Below are positions 45,644 to 54,997 of a stretch of DNA of 64,000 nucleotides, one piece after another. Position 1 is the first letter of the stretch; each line of letters begins with the position of its first letter. The DNA comes from Acinetobacter genomosp. 15BJ (GTDB taxonomy: Bacteria; Pseudomonadota; Gammaproteobacteria; Pseudomonadales; Moraxellaceae): positions 62,001-126,000 of the forward strand of contig NZ_KE007350.1 in the NCBI RefSeq assembly GCF_000400715.1. The letters run 5' to 3'. Under the pieces are notes generated by a model. That model was not told the origin of the DNA. It saw only the letters and a program-made list of their open reading frames with translations, and did not search any database. A program made the position numbers and the translations under genes.

Positions 45644-46969
45644 GCTGATTTGGATGTCATTTGATTTCAATAGTTCATTCAATGTAATGTCACTGATTAA
45701 ACGAGGAAGATTTTGAGTTGTTAAAGGGAAAGTAAGATCATCACTGATTCTACGTAGATAATCTTGTACATCAGAAGCAATATCAGCTTTATCCCAATTT
45801 TTTAACTGAAAGATTCGATCTAAATAAACTTTGGGTAAGGGGATGGTAAAAGAATTACCAATGTTGAGCATATATTCTTTTAATAATGCATCTTTAAATT
45901 TCGAATTATCAATACCTTGCTTGAAAAAACAGTTTTCATGACTAAAACGGATTTCTTTACTTCTTGAGCTTAGAAAGAAACGAGTTCTGAATACCAGTAG
46001 CTCTTCATAATGCGTGAAACTAAGTACTGAGAATAAAAGCAATGCATGAATTGGAGAGTTTTCTGCCCGTTCTAATAAAATTTGCATAATGTACTGTGCG
46101 GTAGGTAAATCGAAGACATGAGGATTTGACTTGCTCATTAATTCATTCTTGTTTTGATGCAGAATTCTGTTTTTGAGATTATTGATCTGAGCTGTAATAG
46201 AAGATTGCTCTAGTGGGTTGAATTCAAAATTATGGTCTTCAACTTTTTCTATAGTTTTATCCTCACGTGGTTGTTTTGCTATACCGCGTTCAAAATAAGT
46301 CTGATGTGTTTGCTCATCATCGATAGTTATTTTTGATGTTTTCCTAACATCGATTTGAGGAGGCTCCTGGGCGCTTGGATTATTTTGCCTGTGTCTTTTT
46401 TGCCGATCTGATTGCGTATGCGCATACGTATAAATAACGCGGATATTTGCCAATTGTCCAATTTGTTTTGCTGTTAATTTTGGAGTAGAACGTTCAAGTA
46501 AATTTTTATTCTCTGTTTCAGCTTTATTTAAAAACTCAAGTAGATCCTCCAACTCCATCGGGAGAGCTGGTAAGAAGTTATAAAGCCAATGGTATTCCCT
46601 TTTTCTGCAGGCTAAACGAAAACGCATACAAAGATTTGCTACGGTGGCTGCATGTTCTTTGCTATCAAGCAATTCAATACATCTAGTATTGAAAATGGCC
46701 CATTTCAGGGCATTAGCTTGATATGCTGAAGGGGTATTAATGACTGCAATAAGATAATGAACCAGAGGATATTCACTGATTGATTTTTCTATAAGTTTTT
46801 GATTTATAATATTGTTAAGTTCAATAATTTCAGTAGGTTTAATGAAGTCATTGAGTTTGATTGAATTTTGAAAACTTTCTAGCTTTGCTTCTGCCAGTGC
46901 TTGATAGAAGTCTCGAAATGGCTCAAGCTTTAATTCTTGAGTATCTTCTAAGTAACTATATCCGTTCAT
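45644..46969 (-). pseudogene. Recombinase trio 2, N-terminal half of the second protein
   Basis: About 442 codons from ATG 46969 match the N-terminal part of the trio-1 second protein by pattern: YLIAVINTPSAYQANALKWA against YVNSIAQLAESEENALIW, and FTIPLPKVYLDRIF against LDIPIPNSFIESL. The frame stops matching at LKSNDIQ (about 45650) and runs into the IS3 fragment. The missing half starts at 48016 on the other strand. So this is one gene cut in two with one half inverted. Confidence 0.8.
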
Positions 46970-47541
46970 GATGATATTCCAGCCAGAATTTTTTCTAATG
47001 AAAGTGGACCAGCATAATTTGAAATAGAACTTACTGGACTTTGGGATTTAGATAGCCCTGATAATTCTCTTAGATGATTGATAGTTAAAACTTCCTGTCC
47101 GAAAACTTCCTGAAGATGTGCGGCTAAGTATTGTTCATTTAGCCAATGCGCGATGATATCTAAGCCATGAATTGAGTGATGTAATCCGGAACACAGTAAG
47201 GCCATTACTTCGCTTAAAGCCTGGATTGTGAATTCGTAGGAATTATTTTTCTCATAAGCTCTAAACGTAAATTCATTTTTATTCTTGTTGTAAAAATAGG
47301 CATAGATCCAGCTGAAATGACTACTAAAAAAATAGTGACCCAGTGTGTTAGTGGTAATGAGTGGAATGTCGATATTCTGTTTAAAAGCTAAATCAAGATG
47401 GTAGTTCTGTTGTTTATCACTCAATTGGAGGAATAAAGCTATCCATATTTGATATGCATGCATACATTTTGGATAACACTTTAAGTGCAGATTTTTTACA
47501 GCTACACGGTAATTTTGAATCCCCTTTTTTGATTTTGACAT
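46966..47541 (-). CDS. Recombinase trio 2, small first protein
   Basis: 191 residues starting MSKSKKGIQNYRVAVKNLHL. No domain is recognised. Its stop overlaps the next ATG (ATGA), the same coupling seen in trio 1 between the small protein and the second protein. The order and the size class (191 against 223) identify it as the counterpart of the gene at 21356. It is intact, but its partner gene is disrupted. Confidence 0.72.
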   Translation of the reverse strand: MSKSKKGIQNYRVAVKNLHLKCYPKCMHAYQIWIALFLQLSDKQQNYHLDLAFKQNIDIPLITTNTLGHYFFSSHFSWIYAYFYNKNKNEFTFRAYEKNNSYEFTIQALSEVMALLCSGLHHSIHGLDIIAHWLNEQYLAAHLQEVFGQEVLTINHLRELSGLSKSQSPVSSISNYAGPLSLEKILAGISS

Positions 47542-47638
47542 ATTTTATTGTCTCGCAGAAAGTTTAGATCAGATCTAAATACTGATAAGTTTTTTTTAAA
47601 ATTATTCTGTTAAATCAAAGGTTTTTTATTTTCCTTAA

Positions 47639-47799
47639 AATCTCTAAAATTAAAGTATTTATTGTTTACATTTATATTGTTCAAATACACACTAAAAAAT
47701 TTGCTTAGTAGTTTCATTAGTAATAACCATCGAAAAATAATAATGTTTTAGGTTGTGTTACTAACTGAATCTCTAAAACTAAAGTCTTTAAGATTCAGT
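47639..47799. repeat. Direct repeat and hairpin upstream of trio 2
   Basis: A 23-bp sequence at 47639-47661 recurs at 47768-47790 with two mismatches (core TCTCTAAAA.TAAAGT). The second copy lies within a hairpin, ACTGAATCT (47764-47772) with AGATTCAGT (47791-47799). A perfect 18-bp palindrome, AGAATAAATATTTATTCT, lies near 47908-47925. The stretch 47542-48015 has no gene. These may be element end or control sequences. Confidence 0.5.
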
Positions 47800-47851
47800 A
47801 AATATTAATTATTAGGGAAAAAAAGAAGGATGCCTTTTAGTATCCTTCAGT

Positions 47852-47869
47852 GATCCCAGTCTGCTAACC
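47852..47869 (-). repeat. Right copy of the 18-bp inverted repeat
   Basis: GATCCCAGTCTGCTAACC is the exact complement of 41661-41678. Flanking bases differ at both copies, so the match ends sharply at 18 bp. Confidence 0.8.
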
Positions 47870-48015
47870 AGTTTTAAAAGTATCACATTAAGTTGTTGAT
47901 AAAAATAGAATAAATATTTATTCTAATTGAGATTATTTTTTAAAAATTAGGCAGATAGCCTAAAAATTGTTTGAGTTCCGAGTCATTTTTAATACAAAAA
48001 ATTACAATTAAATTT

Positions 48016-48926
48016 CGGCTGAGGTACATTGTGGCGTACAAGAAGGATATGAATTAGAAAGTAAATTATTCGCTGGAGAAAATGTTAATAACTACACTCC
48101 ATGCCATTATTTCTCAACGAAAATTATTGATATCTTAGATATTTATATTCAAACACTTGATCTGGTTTGCCCTCAGCTTGACACTGGATATATTGAGGAA
48201 TTTAAATCCCCTATTACGTTTGGCAGTCAGCAAGTACCGAATCTCCCATTCGTCCAGTCTTTTTTTTACCAGCTTGACCACAAAGTTAGGAATAATCTCA
48301 ATCCCTTTCAGACTTTAAATCATTATTCGATGTGGCTTTGGCATATTTGCATGTTGACAACTTCAGCACGGCCGAGTGAGTCCTTCCCGCCCAGTCTAGA
48401 TTATATTGACCTTGACAACAAATTGATGGCTGTTGCAGATAAAGAGCAGCGTTATTCAGGCACCATTGGACGCTATTTACCTTTTAATAATTTTCTTCGT
48501 GATGAAATACAGCATTACCTAAAGTATTTGAAATATTTTCTGCAGCTCGCAAAAGCCTATTTGACGCAAGAACAAGTACAAGCAATCCAAGAGGTCTTCG
48601 ATGGTGAACGTCTCTTGCTCTTATTTTACGATTCGAAAGGATATGTCCGAAATCTGGAACTTTCTGATATTCAAAAATACTGTACCGAAATAGCATTACA
48701 GCGCAATTGGACCCGCCATTTCGCTCGCTATTTTTTTGCCCAATACTGCAATGAAGATCTAATAAATGGCATCTTTGGTCATGATGAAGCTATGCAGGAA
48801 CTGTTTGACCGCTATTCAGGTTTTAAGACAATAGATTACGATCAGATTAGAGCAGCACAAGACAAGCTGGTCGAAATCTTAGCGCTTAAAAGCATGTCTA
48901 CGTTTACAGGAATGACTATTGCATGA
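48016..48926 (+). pseudogene. Recombinase trio 2, C-terminal half of the second protein
   Basis: The frame is open from 48016, after TAA. It reads EVHCGVQEGYELESKLFAG, then MWLWHICMLTTSARPSESFP (first Arg), NWTRHFARYFFAQ (Asn-Trp-x-Arg-His variant), IFGHDEAMQELFDRYSGF (His and Tyr). It aligns with the trio-1 protein from about residue 500 to the end. No start codon precedes it except an internal ATG at 48330. Its 3' end overlaps the next gene as ATGA. Confidence 0.82.
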
Positions 48927-51886
48927 GCAAACATCCGCACTCGCTAAAACGATTAAAAAAGCAAAGAGAGAAAAAAAAGTTTTTTTTGCAATTATTTAGC
49001 GAAAAATTCACAGAACTCACACCCGAAAATTATCCAGAAATTTTTCGACAAGTTGACGATCGACTTTTAGAGCACTGTAAGTCAAATATCCGAAGCTACC
49101 AAATCGCACGTATAGAATTTGCTAAATATATCAAGCGCTTTAATCTTTCATCGAATCACCACTATCCGGTGCCTGCCGCCCCCGTGAGGTACGAAAGGTC
49201 TCTGCCACTACAAAATATTGAAACCTTAAAACATGGCAAAAAGGTGACTCAATTTGCCAAAAATTTGATTGCTCACTGGACAGAACATAATGACTTCAGT
49301 CCAACTCAATCCCTCGCTTTTTGTTTGATCAGTTCAATATTATTTAATGGCATTTATAACCATGCCGAATTGCAATTTTTTTTAAAAATTATTTTAAAAA
49401 CAAAGAAATTTCAAAGTTTTTTAAACCTAAATCATATGGTAACACTCGAAATCCCGAACCGGAATTTCGGTAATCAGCGTATAAATGACCCTGATTTTTC
49501 AGTCAGCTATACAAAAACGTTTGTGCTACACGACATTGTGAAATGCTGGATCTACAGACTAAAACATCAAAAGTTTGATTTATTTTCGGATATTGAAGAT
49601 GCAGAACATCTGATTAACGCTTGTATTATTGAATGCTTCCCCGAGGAAAAGCTACGTTGTAAAGACCTGTTAAAATACGGTTTTTACTATACACAGTTCC
49701 TGAAAAACAGCGGACTGGATCAAATGTCCATTTGTATCTTAAAAAATGAAATTTACAGTTCCAGTCCTCTCGAAAAACAATTAGAAGCTTATTTTGTTCA
49801 GTTTGAACAAAAGCACACCAATAACATTAAAGTTGAGAATACTTGTGAAAACCATCAGGCCCACTCTAGAGTCAATATCGCATCAGATATAGCAGAAACT
49901 CTTGTAGAAATACGTCAAGCCATTCGTGCAAAAAACTATAAAGATCAACTCATAGGGTTATATTCCAGAGAACTGTCTCCTGCCTTAGAGCGTTTGTTGC
50001 TGTGGAGCATTCTACGTTCAAAATTAACGGAACCTCAACTGGACCTTCTCAATCATATTATTCAGCAGCAGCAACGATTTAAGCGCAAGCTTATACGTGC
50101 AGATTTTCAGCCGCTCAAGCAAAGTTCTCTGAAGACCATGTTTTCACAGTTTGCAGTCCATTGGCTGCAGGCAACGCAAGACAAAGATATTTCATCATTT
50201 TCAAATGCTGATTTTGAAGATCTGTATGGAGAAATGCTTTTATTAAGGAAGGAAACAACTAGAGAGACTTTACAAAAACGTCTACAGGAGTTTCATCACA
50301 AACAGACATTATTTTTTAACGCGCCCACTGTGGATCTGGATAGTTTAATCCAAGTAAAAATCTGCAGAACCGCATTGATCTCGCCCCATATTTTTTACCG
50401 CATGCTAGAGCAGCTCGAAAATACTCAAGATATTTCAATTCAGGATAAAAATATATTTAAACTGATTTTTATTCTGGGGTTCAGAGTCGGACTACGGATC
50501 AATGAAACATTGAATATCTTCGTACGTGATCTATTTATTGGTGCAGATGCTGTGATACTCACCATTCGCAACAATCGCAATAAAAATCAAAAAAGCTACT
50601 CAGCTTACCGCAAGATTCCTTTACATCATCTACTTAAAGCCGATGAATTACATGCATTTAAAACATATAGTCAGAATAGAAAACGCCTGCTAAAAGAACA
50701 AAGAAAATCAGTTACTCAACCGCTATTTTTAAAACAGTCCCTAGAAGAAACTCACGAAAATGAAGTCAATGCTCTCTTGAAACAATTGATCCAGTCTGCT
50801 TCTGGAGAACACAGTTTTACTTACCATACTCTGCGTCATTCAGCATTTAATCATCTCTATCTGGTTTTAAAACACTCACCGCTTGCTGATGCATTTACAG
50901 ACTATACGCCAAATGATCAACTACGCATCCGTTATGCATTGCTGCGAAACAAAAATACTCAGCAAACCTGGTATGCGCTTTCTCATTTTGCCGGGCACCT
51001 AACGCCTGAAACCACTTGTTCAAGCTATCTGCATTTAATGCATCTAGCAATTAGCTACCAGCTGAATCAAATGCACAGCCCGCTTCCTAAAGAAGCCTAT
51101 TTTAATATTCTGAAACATGATGATTCTATTAAATATCCTGTTCAGCAGCGGGCGATCAAACAGTTTTTATTTGAGCAACTCACTAAAGACCGTTACAGGC
51201 AACATGATCATCAATTTCAACTAGGTCAACAGAAATCGCCTGATTCACTGATGCTAGGAGCTCATGACTCAGAGATGACTTTTGAATTATTGCATCACAT
51301 TCTTGCAGTAGAAAAAGAACAAGACCTTATGTTACCTGAAGCCATTCCTTTGCAAATCGCGCAAAAATTACGTGCTAGAGCCCAGCATTTGAAAACCTCC
51401 TGTGTAAACCAAAAAAAATCATCGAGGTTATTTACCACAGATTTTTTAAGGAAAACTCCGAATGCATTGGTCACCATGTTGCCAACCAATCAGGAGGAAA
51501 AAAAGGTCATTCAACATGTTCAGGAGCGTTATGCAAATGTACAAAGTAAATACAAAAAACAGCTTCATACGATCTACTCAATTTATCTTGAAAAAGTTCA
51601 GCCCAATTCAGCCCAGTTAATTTTTGAACTCAATGAAAAACGGCAACTGAAGAAACTTCTTTCTTTTATTCATAGCCTATTTCCCAAAAAATATCTTCAT
51701 TTAGAACTCTCTCAGCAGAGCAAGACAGAGCTCAAAAGCACATTACAGGATTTAGCATTACGGACAGAAAATTTTAGCCTGAATGAGGAGGAAGAGCGAA
51801 TCAAGTTCTCTTTCAAGTATAAAGATGCAAAAGCACTTGGGGTATTCAAACTACTGATGTATCTCATGATAGTTTCTCATCTTTAA
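48923..51886 (+). CDS. Recombinase trio 2, third protein: very large tyrosine recombinase
   Basis: 987 residues, ATG overlapping the previous stop. The catalytic set is complete: Arg in GFRVGLRINETLN, His/Arg in YHTLRHSAFNHLY, His in FAGHLTPETTC and Tyr in SSYLHLM. The N- and C-terminal extensions have the same arrangement as the trio-1 third protein (1071 residues), with a similar end (KALGVFKLLMYL against KALAAFKFCLHL). The two are distant paralogues. The gene looks intact although its upstream partner is broken. Confidence 0.87.
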   Translation: MSKHPHSLKRLKKQREKKKFFLQLFSEKFTELTPENYPEIFRQVDDRLLEHCKSNIRSYQIARIEFAKYIKRFNLSSNHHYPVPAAPVRYERSLPLQNIETLKHGKKVTQFAKNLIAHWTEHNDFSPTQSLAFCLISSILFNGIYNHAELQFFLKIILKTKKFQSFLNLNHMVTLEIPNRNFGNQRINDPDFSVSYTKTFVLHDIVKCWIYRLKHQKFDLFSDIEDAEHLINACIIECFPEEKLRCKDLLKYGFYYTQFLKNSGLDQMSICILKNEIYSSSPLEKQLEAYFVQFEQKHTNNIKVENTCENHQAHSRVNIASDIAETLVEIRQAIRAKNYKDQLIGLYSRELSPALERLLLWSILRSKLTEPQLDLLNHIIQQQQRFKRKLIRADFQPLKQSSLKTMFSQFAVHWLQATQDKDISSFSNADFEDLYGEMLLLRKETTRETLQKRLQEFHHKQTLFFNAPTVDLDSLIQVKICRTALISPHIFYRMLEQLENTQDISIQDKNIFKLIFILGFRVGLRINETLNIFVRDLFIGADAVILTIRNNRNKNQKSYSAYRKIPLHHLLKADELHAFKTYSQNRKRLLKEQRKSVTQPLFLKQSLEETHENEVNALLKQLIQSASGEHSFTYHTLRHSAFNHLYLVLKHSPLADAFTDYTPNDQLRIRYALLRNKNTQQTWYALSHFAGHLTPETTCSSYLHLMHLAISYQLNQMHSPLPKEAYFNILKHDDSIKYPVQQRAIKQFLFEQLTKDRYRQHDHQFQLGQQKSPDSLMLGAHDSEMTFELLHHILAVEKEQDLMLPEAIPLQIAQKLRARAQHLKTSCVNQKKSSRLFTTDFLRKTPNALVTMLPTNQEEKKVIQHVQERYANVQSKYKKQLHTIYSIYLEKVQPNSAQLIFELNEKRQLKKLLSFIHSLFPKKYLHLELSQQSKTELKSTLQDLALRTENFSLNEEEERIKFSFKYKDAKALGVFKLLMYLMIVSHL

Positions 51887-52187
51887 TGCAAATTATTGGA
51901 TAAGTTTGCCACGCATTCTTATTCGTGGTTTACCAGTCATTCCTGTAATGATTTAATATAGACTTCCAAGCGTGAGTGATTAAATTAATCATTTTAAAGA
52001 GCAATAACTGTTTGTCCCACTAGCCAAAAATGTCTGTCCAAGTTAGCACAAAATTTAATGATCATTTAAACAAGAATTTGCAGTATTGATTTACAATTTG
52101 AAGTGAATAAAAAAAGTATAAATTGCCGCAGTGGGATGAAATTGAAGCAATATTTTCAGAATATGATGAATAAATTGTGAATCGGTA

Positions 52188-52322
52188 CTAAATTAAGGTA
52201 TCAGGCAAGGCAAAGCGCTGCCCATCGACCTCATTGCTCCAAACCACTTGTACCAGATATTCCAGATTAACCTGATAGCAAATACCGGTTCCTCGCGACA
52301 ACAGGCGAAACTGATTGAGCTT
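52188..52322 (-). pseudogene. Gene fragment in the 51.9-52.5 kb spacer
   Basis: A frame of about 45 codons, LNQFRLLSRGTGICYQVNLE, then YLVQVVWSNEVDGQRFALPDTLI, ends at TAG 52188-52190 with no start. It has protein-like composition but I cannot name it. The rest of 51887-52491 is gene-free except for the hipB-side repeats. Confidence 0.4.
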
Positions 52323-52342
52323 AAAGCAGGTTGTTAGGCTCT

Positions 52343-52392
52343 ATTAGATTGTAAATGTCTAATTAGACTTCTTTAATCTAATAAGATCTAAT
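52343..52392. promoter_or_regulatory. Cluster of ATTAGA/TCTAAT boxes upstream of HipBA pair 2
   Basis: ATTAGA or its complement TCTAAT occurs at 52343-52348, 52358-52363, 52362-52367, 52377-52382 and 52387-52392. Paired boxes form dyads about 100-150 bp upstream of the hipB-like gene. They are likely operators for its product. Confidence 0.5.
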
Positions 52393-52491
52393 CAGGCCAA
52401 TTAAGCACCCTCCTTACCGATCAAATGGCTTATTTTATAAATCCATTATTTTGTGTTTTAATAGATATATATAGATATAAGACCCAATATT

Positions 52492-52794
52492 ATGGATTTA
52501 AAATTCAAAAAACCTGAAGAGGTTGTTACTTTATTATGTGAAAGGCTTCGCAAAGAACGACTTTATCTAGAAATGACTCAGGCAGACGTCGCTACACGTG
52601 CTGGTATTAGTGTGAATACAGTATCTAATCTGGAAGCTGGTCGAAATGTTTCATTTGAAAATTTAGTACGCGTTGCCATGGTATTGGGCCGATTAAAAGA
52701 ATTAGAGGAACTCTTCAAACCTCATTTAAACAGTGTAAATGACATTCTCCGCTATGAGAGCAATACGGCTCGCCAACGTATCAAAAGGAAATAA
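52492..52794 (+). CDS. HipB-like antitoxin/Xre regulator, pair 2
   Basis: 100 residues. Helix-turn-helix over 10-70 (LRKERLYLEMTQADVATRAGI, SVNTVSNLEAGR). It ends with a basic tail (TARQRIKRK) and lies four bases from the HipA start. It differs clearly from the pair-1 HipB, so the two loci are not recent duplicates. Confidence 0.88.
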   Translation: MDLKFKKPEEVVTLLCERLRKERLYLEMTQADVATRAGISVNTVSNLEAGRNVSFENLVRVAMVLGRLKELEELFKPHLNSVNDILRYESNTARQRIKRK

Positions 52795-52798
52795 GTGC

Positions 52799-54058
52799 AT
52801 GCTCAAAAAACTTAATGTTTACTACAATGGATGGGGTGAATATTGGCTTTGGGGTACACTGGTCTCCTCAACCGCAATCACAGGTCGGCCATTAATCGCC
52901 TTTGAATACAGTGCAGAAGCGATCAGTAAAGGTTTAGAACTTTCCTCTTACCTACTTCCATTAAAAGGTGACTCATTAAGAACGAACTTTCCTACACATC
53001 AAATGGGATTGCCAGGTCCTATATATGATGCCCTACCCGATGGTTGGGGCATGCTTCTTATGGATCGCTTATTTAAAAAAAATGGACTCAATCCAGCACG
53101 GATTGGGCCATTAGAACGACTCACGTATATTAATACACATGCAATGGGGGCATTATCCTTTGAACCTTCAGCACCTGAGTTAGCATTAACTGAAAATATT
53201 CCACTGATTAAACTCGCTCAAGAAGTTCAGGAAGTTCTCAAAGGAGAAGGTGCAGAATTTTTACAGCATTTATTAATTATGGGTGGATCTCCACAAGGTG
53301 CAAGGCCAAAAGCGCTCGTCTACCGTGATCCTGTCACCAACGAATTCTCAACAGTTAGCTCACATCAACATGAAGCATGGCTGATCAAATTTCCCGCTCA
53401 GCAAGAGCATCCTGAAGTTTGTGCAATTGAAGCTGTCTATGCAGAATGTTTGCGTCATTGTCATATTGACACCCCTGATACTCAATATTTTACTCTTCCG
53501 AATGGATTAACCGCATTTGCATCAAAAAGATTTGACCGCCATGAAGGTATGCGTATCCCTATGCAAAGTTTAGCTGCCTTCACCGGAGCTGATTTTAAAT
53601 CACCAGGGAGTTTAGACTACAGTAACTTTCTTCGCGCTGCACACTTTTGCACCAATGATGTTCGCGAAAAAGCAATTGCATTCAAGCGAGCTGTTTTCAA
53701 TGTAGTCTTCAATAATCGAGATGATCATTGCAAAAACTTTTCATTTCTGATGTCCCAAAATGGGCAATGGAAACTCTCCCCTGCCTATGATGTTACTTTC
53801 TGTGAAGGGCCAGGTGGATATCATCAAATGGATATCATGGGTGAGGCACTGGATATTCCTCGACAAGCTCTTGTAAAACTTGGTACTCAGGAAGCGGAAC
53901 TTTCTGCCCAAGAAGTCGATGAAATTATTAGTTCGATTTGTAAGGTTGCAATCCGATTCAGCAATATCGCTCATGATCTATTACCTGGACAAATTCAAGC
54001 AGAAACTATCCAAATGATCCAAAATAGGATTGAGCATAATATTCATTTATTGAATTGA
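52799..54058 (+). CDS. HipA-family kinase toxin, pair 2
   Basis: 419 residues from ATG 52799 (AGGAAAT just upstream), the start preferred to a longer frame from 52739. The N-terminal HipA domain (VYYNGWGEYWLWGTL...) precedes the kinase parts: LLIMGGSPQGARPKALV (ATP loop), AFASKRFDRH, NNRDDHCKNFSFLM (catalytic Asp) and SPAYDVTFCEG. It is a different subfamily from pair 1 (NRDDH instead of NGDAH). Motifs look intact. It is the last gene before attR. Confidence 0.92.
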   Translation: MLKKLNVYYNGWGEYWLWGTLVSSTAITGRPLIAFEYSAEAISKGLELSSYLLPLKGDSLRTNFPTHQMGLPGPIYDALPDGWGMLLMDRLFKKNGLNPARIGPLERLTYINTHAMGALSFEPSAPELALTENIPLIKLAQEVQEVLKGEGAEFLQHLLIMGGSPQGARPKALVYRDPVTNEFSTVSSHQHEAWLIKFPAQQEHPEVCAIEAVYAECLRHCHIDTPDTQYFTLPNGLTAFASKRFDRHEGMRIPMQSLAAFTGADFKSPGSLDYSNFLRAAHFCTNDVREKAIAFKRAVFNVVFNNRDDHCKNFSFLMSQNGQWKLSPAYDVTFCEGPGGYHQMDIMGEALDIPRQALVKLGTQEAELSAQEVDEIISSICKVAIRFSNIAHDLLPGQIQAETIQMIQNRIEHNIHLLN

Positions 54059-54067
54059 ATATAAAAC

Positions 54068-54130
54068 ATTTTCATGAGGATTAAGAATCATTATATTAAA
54101 TCATATAATATTGTTATTTCTCATGAAAAT
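54068..54130. repeat. 11-bp inverted repeat after HipA
   Basis: ATTTTCATGAG (54068-54078) and CTCATGAAAAT (54120-54130) enclose 41 bp. It may be a transcript end structure. The stretch 54131-54299 to attR is gene-free and contains GTGACCA at 54180-54186. Confidence 0.5.
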
Positions 54131-54299
54131 CAGTATCAAAAAATAGGTGACTTTTACAAACTAAAATGTCTAAAATAAAGTGACCAAAATACCCTTAAAT
54201 GATCTAAATTACTAAAAATTTTACTCCACCAAAAAACACATACTATCAATTAAATCATATACTTATAATTAGCGTCATTTAATGGAATAAATCTCGGTG

Positions 54300-54347
54300 A
54301 CCTTGCCAAGGTTGGGGTCGGGAGTTCGAGTCTCCTTTCCCGCTCCA
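54300..54347 (+). other. attR: displaced 3' half of tRNA-Gly
   Basis: 48 bp matching the tRNA-Gly 3' half with CCA. The T-stem has the G:C pair found in tRNA copy 1, not the C:G pair of copy 2. It has no 5' half, so it is not a gene. It marks the right end of the island, and host genes resume after the terminator at 54359-54386. Confidence 0.92.
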
Positions 54348-54358
54348 GATTCAAAAAA

Positions 54359-54386
54359 GCCCTAGTCGAAAGATTAGGGCTTTTTT
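54359..54386 (+). terminator. Duplicate of the tRNA-Gly terminator
   Basis: The same stem, GAAA loop and T-run as at 1820-1847. It is probably the original terminator of tRNA copy 2, left behind by integration. Confidence 0.88.
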
Positions 54387-54411
54387 CTTGTGCTTTAGTT
54401 TAATCTATATA

Positions 54412-54783
54412 TTAAATCACTGGTTTATTTGCATCGACCCATGCTTTAAATCCACCCTCTAAATGCGCCACATTGTGATACCCCAAAGCCTGCAAAGTCT
54501 TCACCGCTAACGCCGAACGTCCACCGCCGGCACAATGTAGAATGGTTCTGGTATTCGGTTGTAATTCAGACTTATACAGTGGGCTACTCGGATCAGCAGC
54601 AAACTCTAAAGTGCCACGGGAGATATGTAATGCGCTTGGAATTGTTCCAGCGACACGCTCTTCTGCATCTCGCACATCAATCAGAATTACCTGTCCTGAG
54701 GCTAATTCTTGTTCAACTTGATCTGGGGTCAGATTTTCAATCTCTGATTTTGCCTGTTTAACCCATTCAGCGACTGTGTTCAT
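54412..54783 (-). CDS. Rhodanese-domain protein
   Basis: 123 residues from ATG 54783 (AGGAAGG nine bases upstream; an earlier ATG at 54792 is too close to it). A single rhodanese domain: VILIDVRDAEER at about 33-44, and the active-site loop LHCAGGGRSALAV with the catalytic Cys. It transfers sulfane sulfur or acts as a sulfur carrier. It is the first host gene after the island. Confidence 0.92.
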   Translation of the reverse strand: MNTVAEWVKQAKSEIENLTPDQVEQELASGQVILIDVRDAEERVAGTIPSALHISRGTLEFAADPSSPLYKSELQPNTRTILHCAGGGRSALAVKTLQALGYHNVAHLEGGFKAWVDANKPVI

Positions 54784-54944
54784 TCTGATCATCCTTCCTT
54801 TATTATGGACTCACTCAAAATACTAGCGTATTTCAATTTAAATAAGCTTGAATAAATACACTTTGCAACAAAGCTTAAAAATCAACCCACTTTTTATACC
54901 TAAATATTTGATGCTCCACGTGGAACCTTTTAAATTCTTCAAAG

Positions 54945-54980
54945 AAAAAGGTGCTTCCAATTACTTGGAAACACCTTTTT
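54945..54980. terminator. Bidirectional terminator
   Basis: AAAAAGGTG.TTCCAA pairs with TTGGAA.CACCTTTTT (one C/A mismatch) around a four-base loop, with A and T runs on both sides. It ends the mms operon or MFS gene from one side. Confidence 0.85.
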
Positions 54981-54997
54981 AGATTGATGTCTTTTCA

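Noticed and set aside
54300..54347. Third tRNA-Gly gene
   Set aside because: Only the 3' half is present; the 5' acceptor and D-arm are missing.
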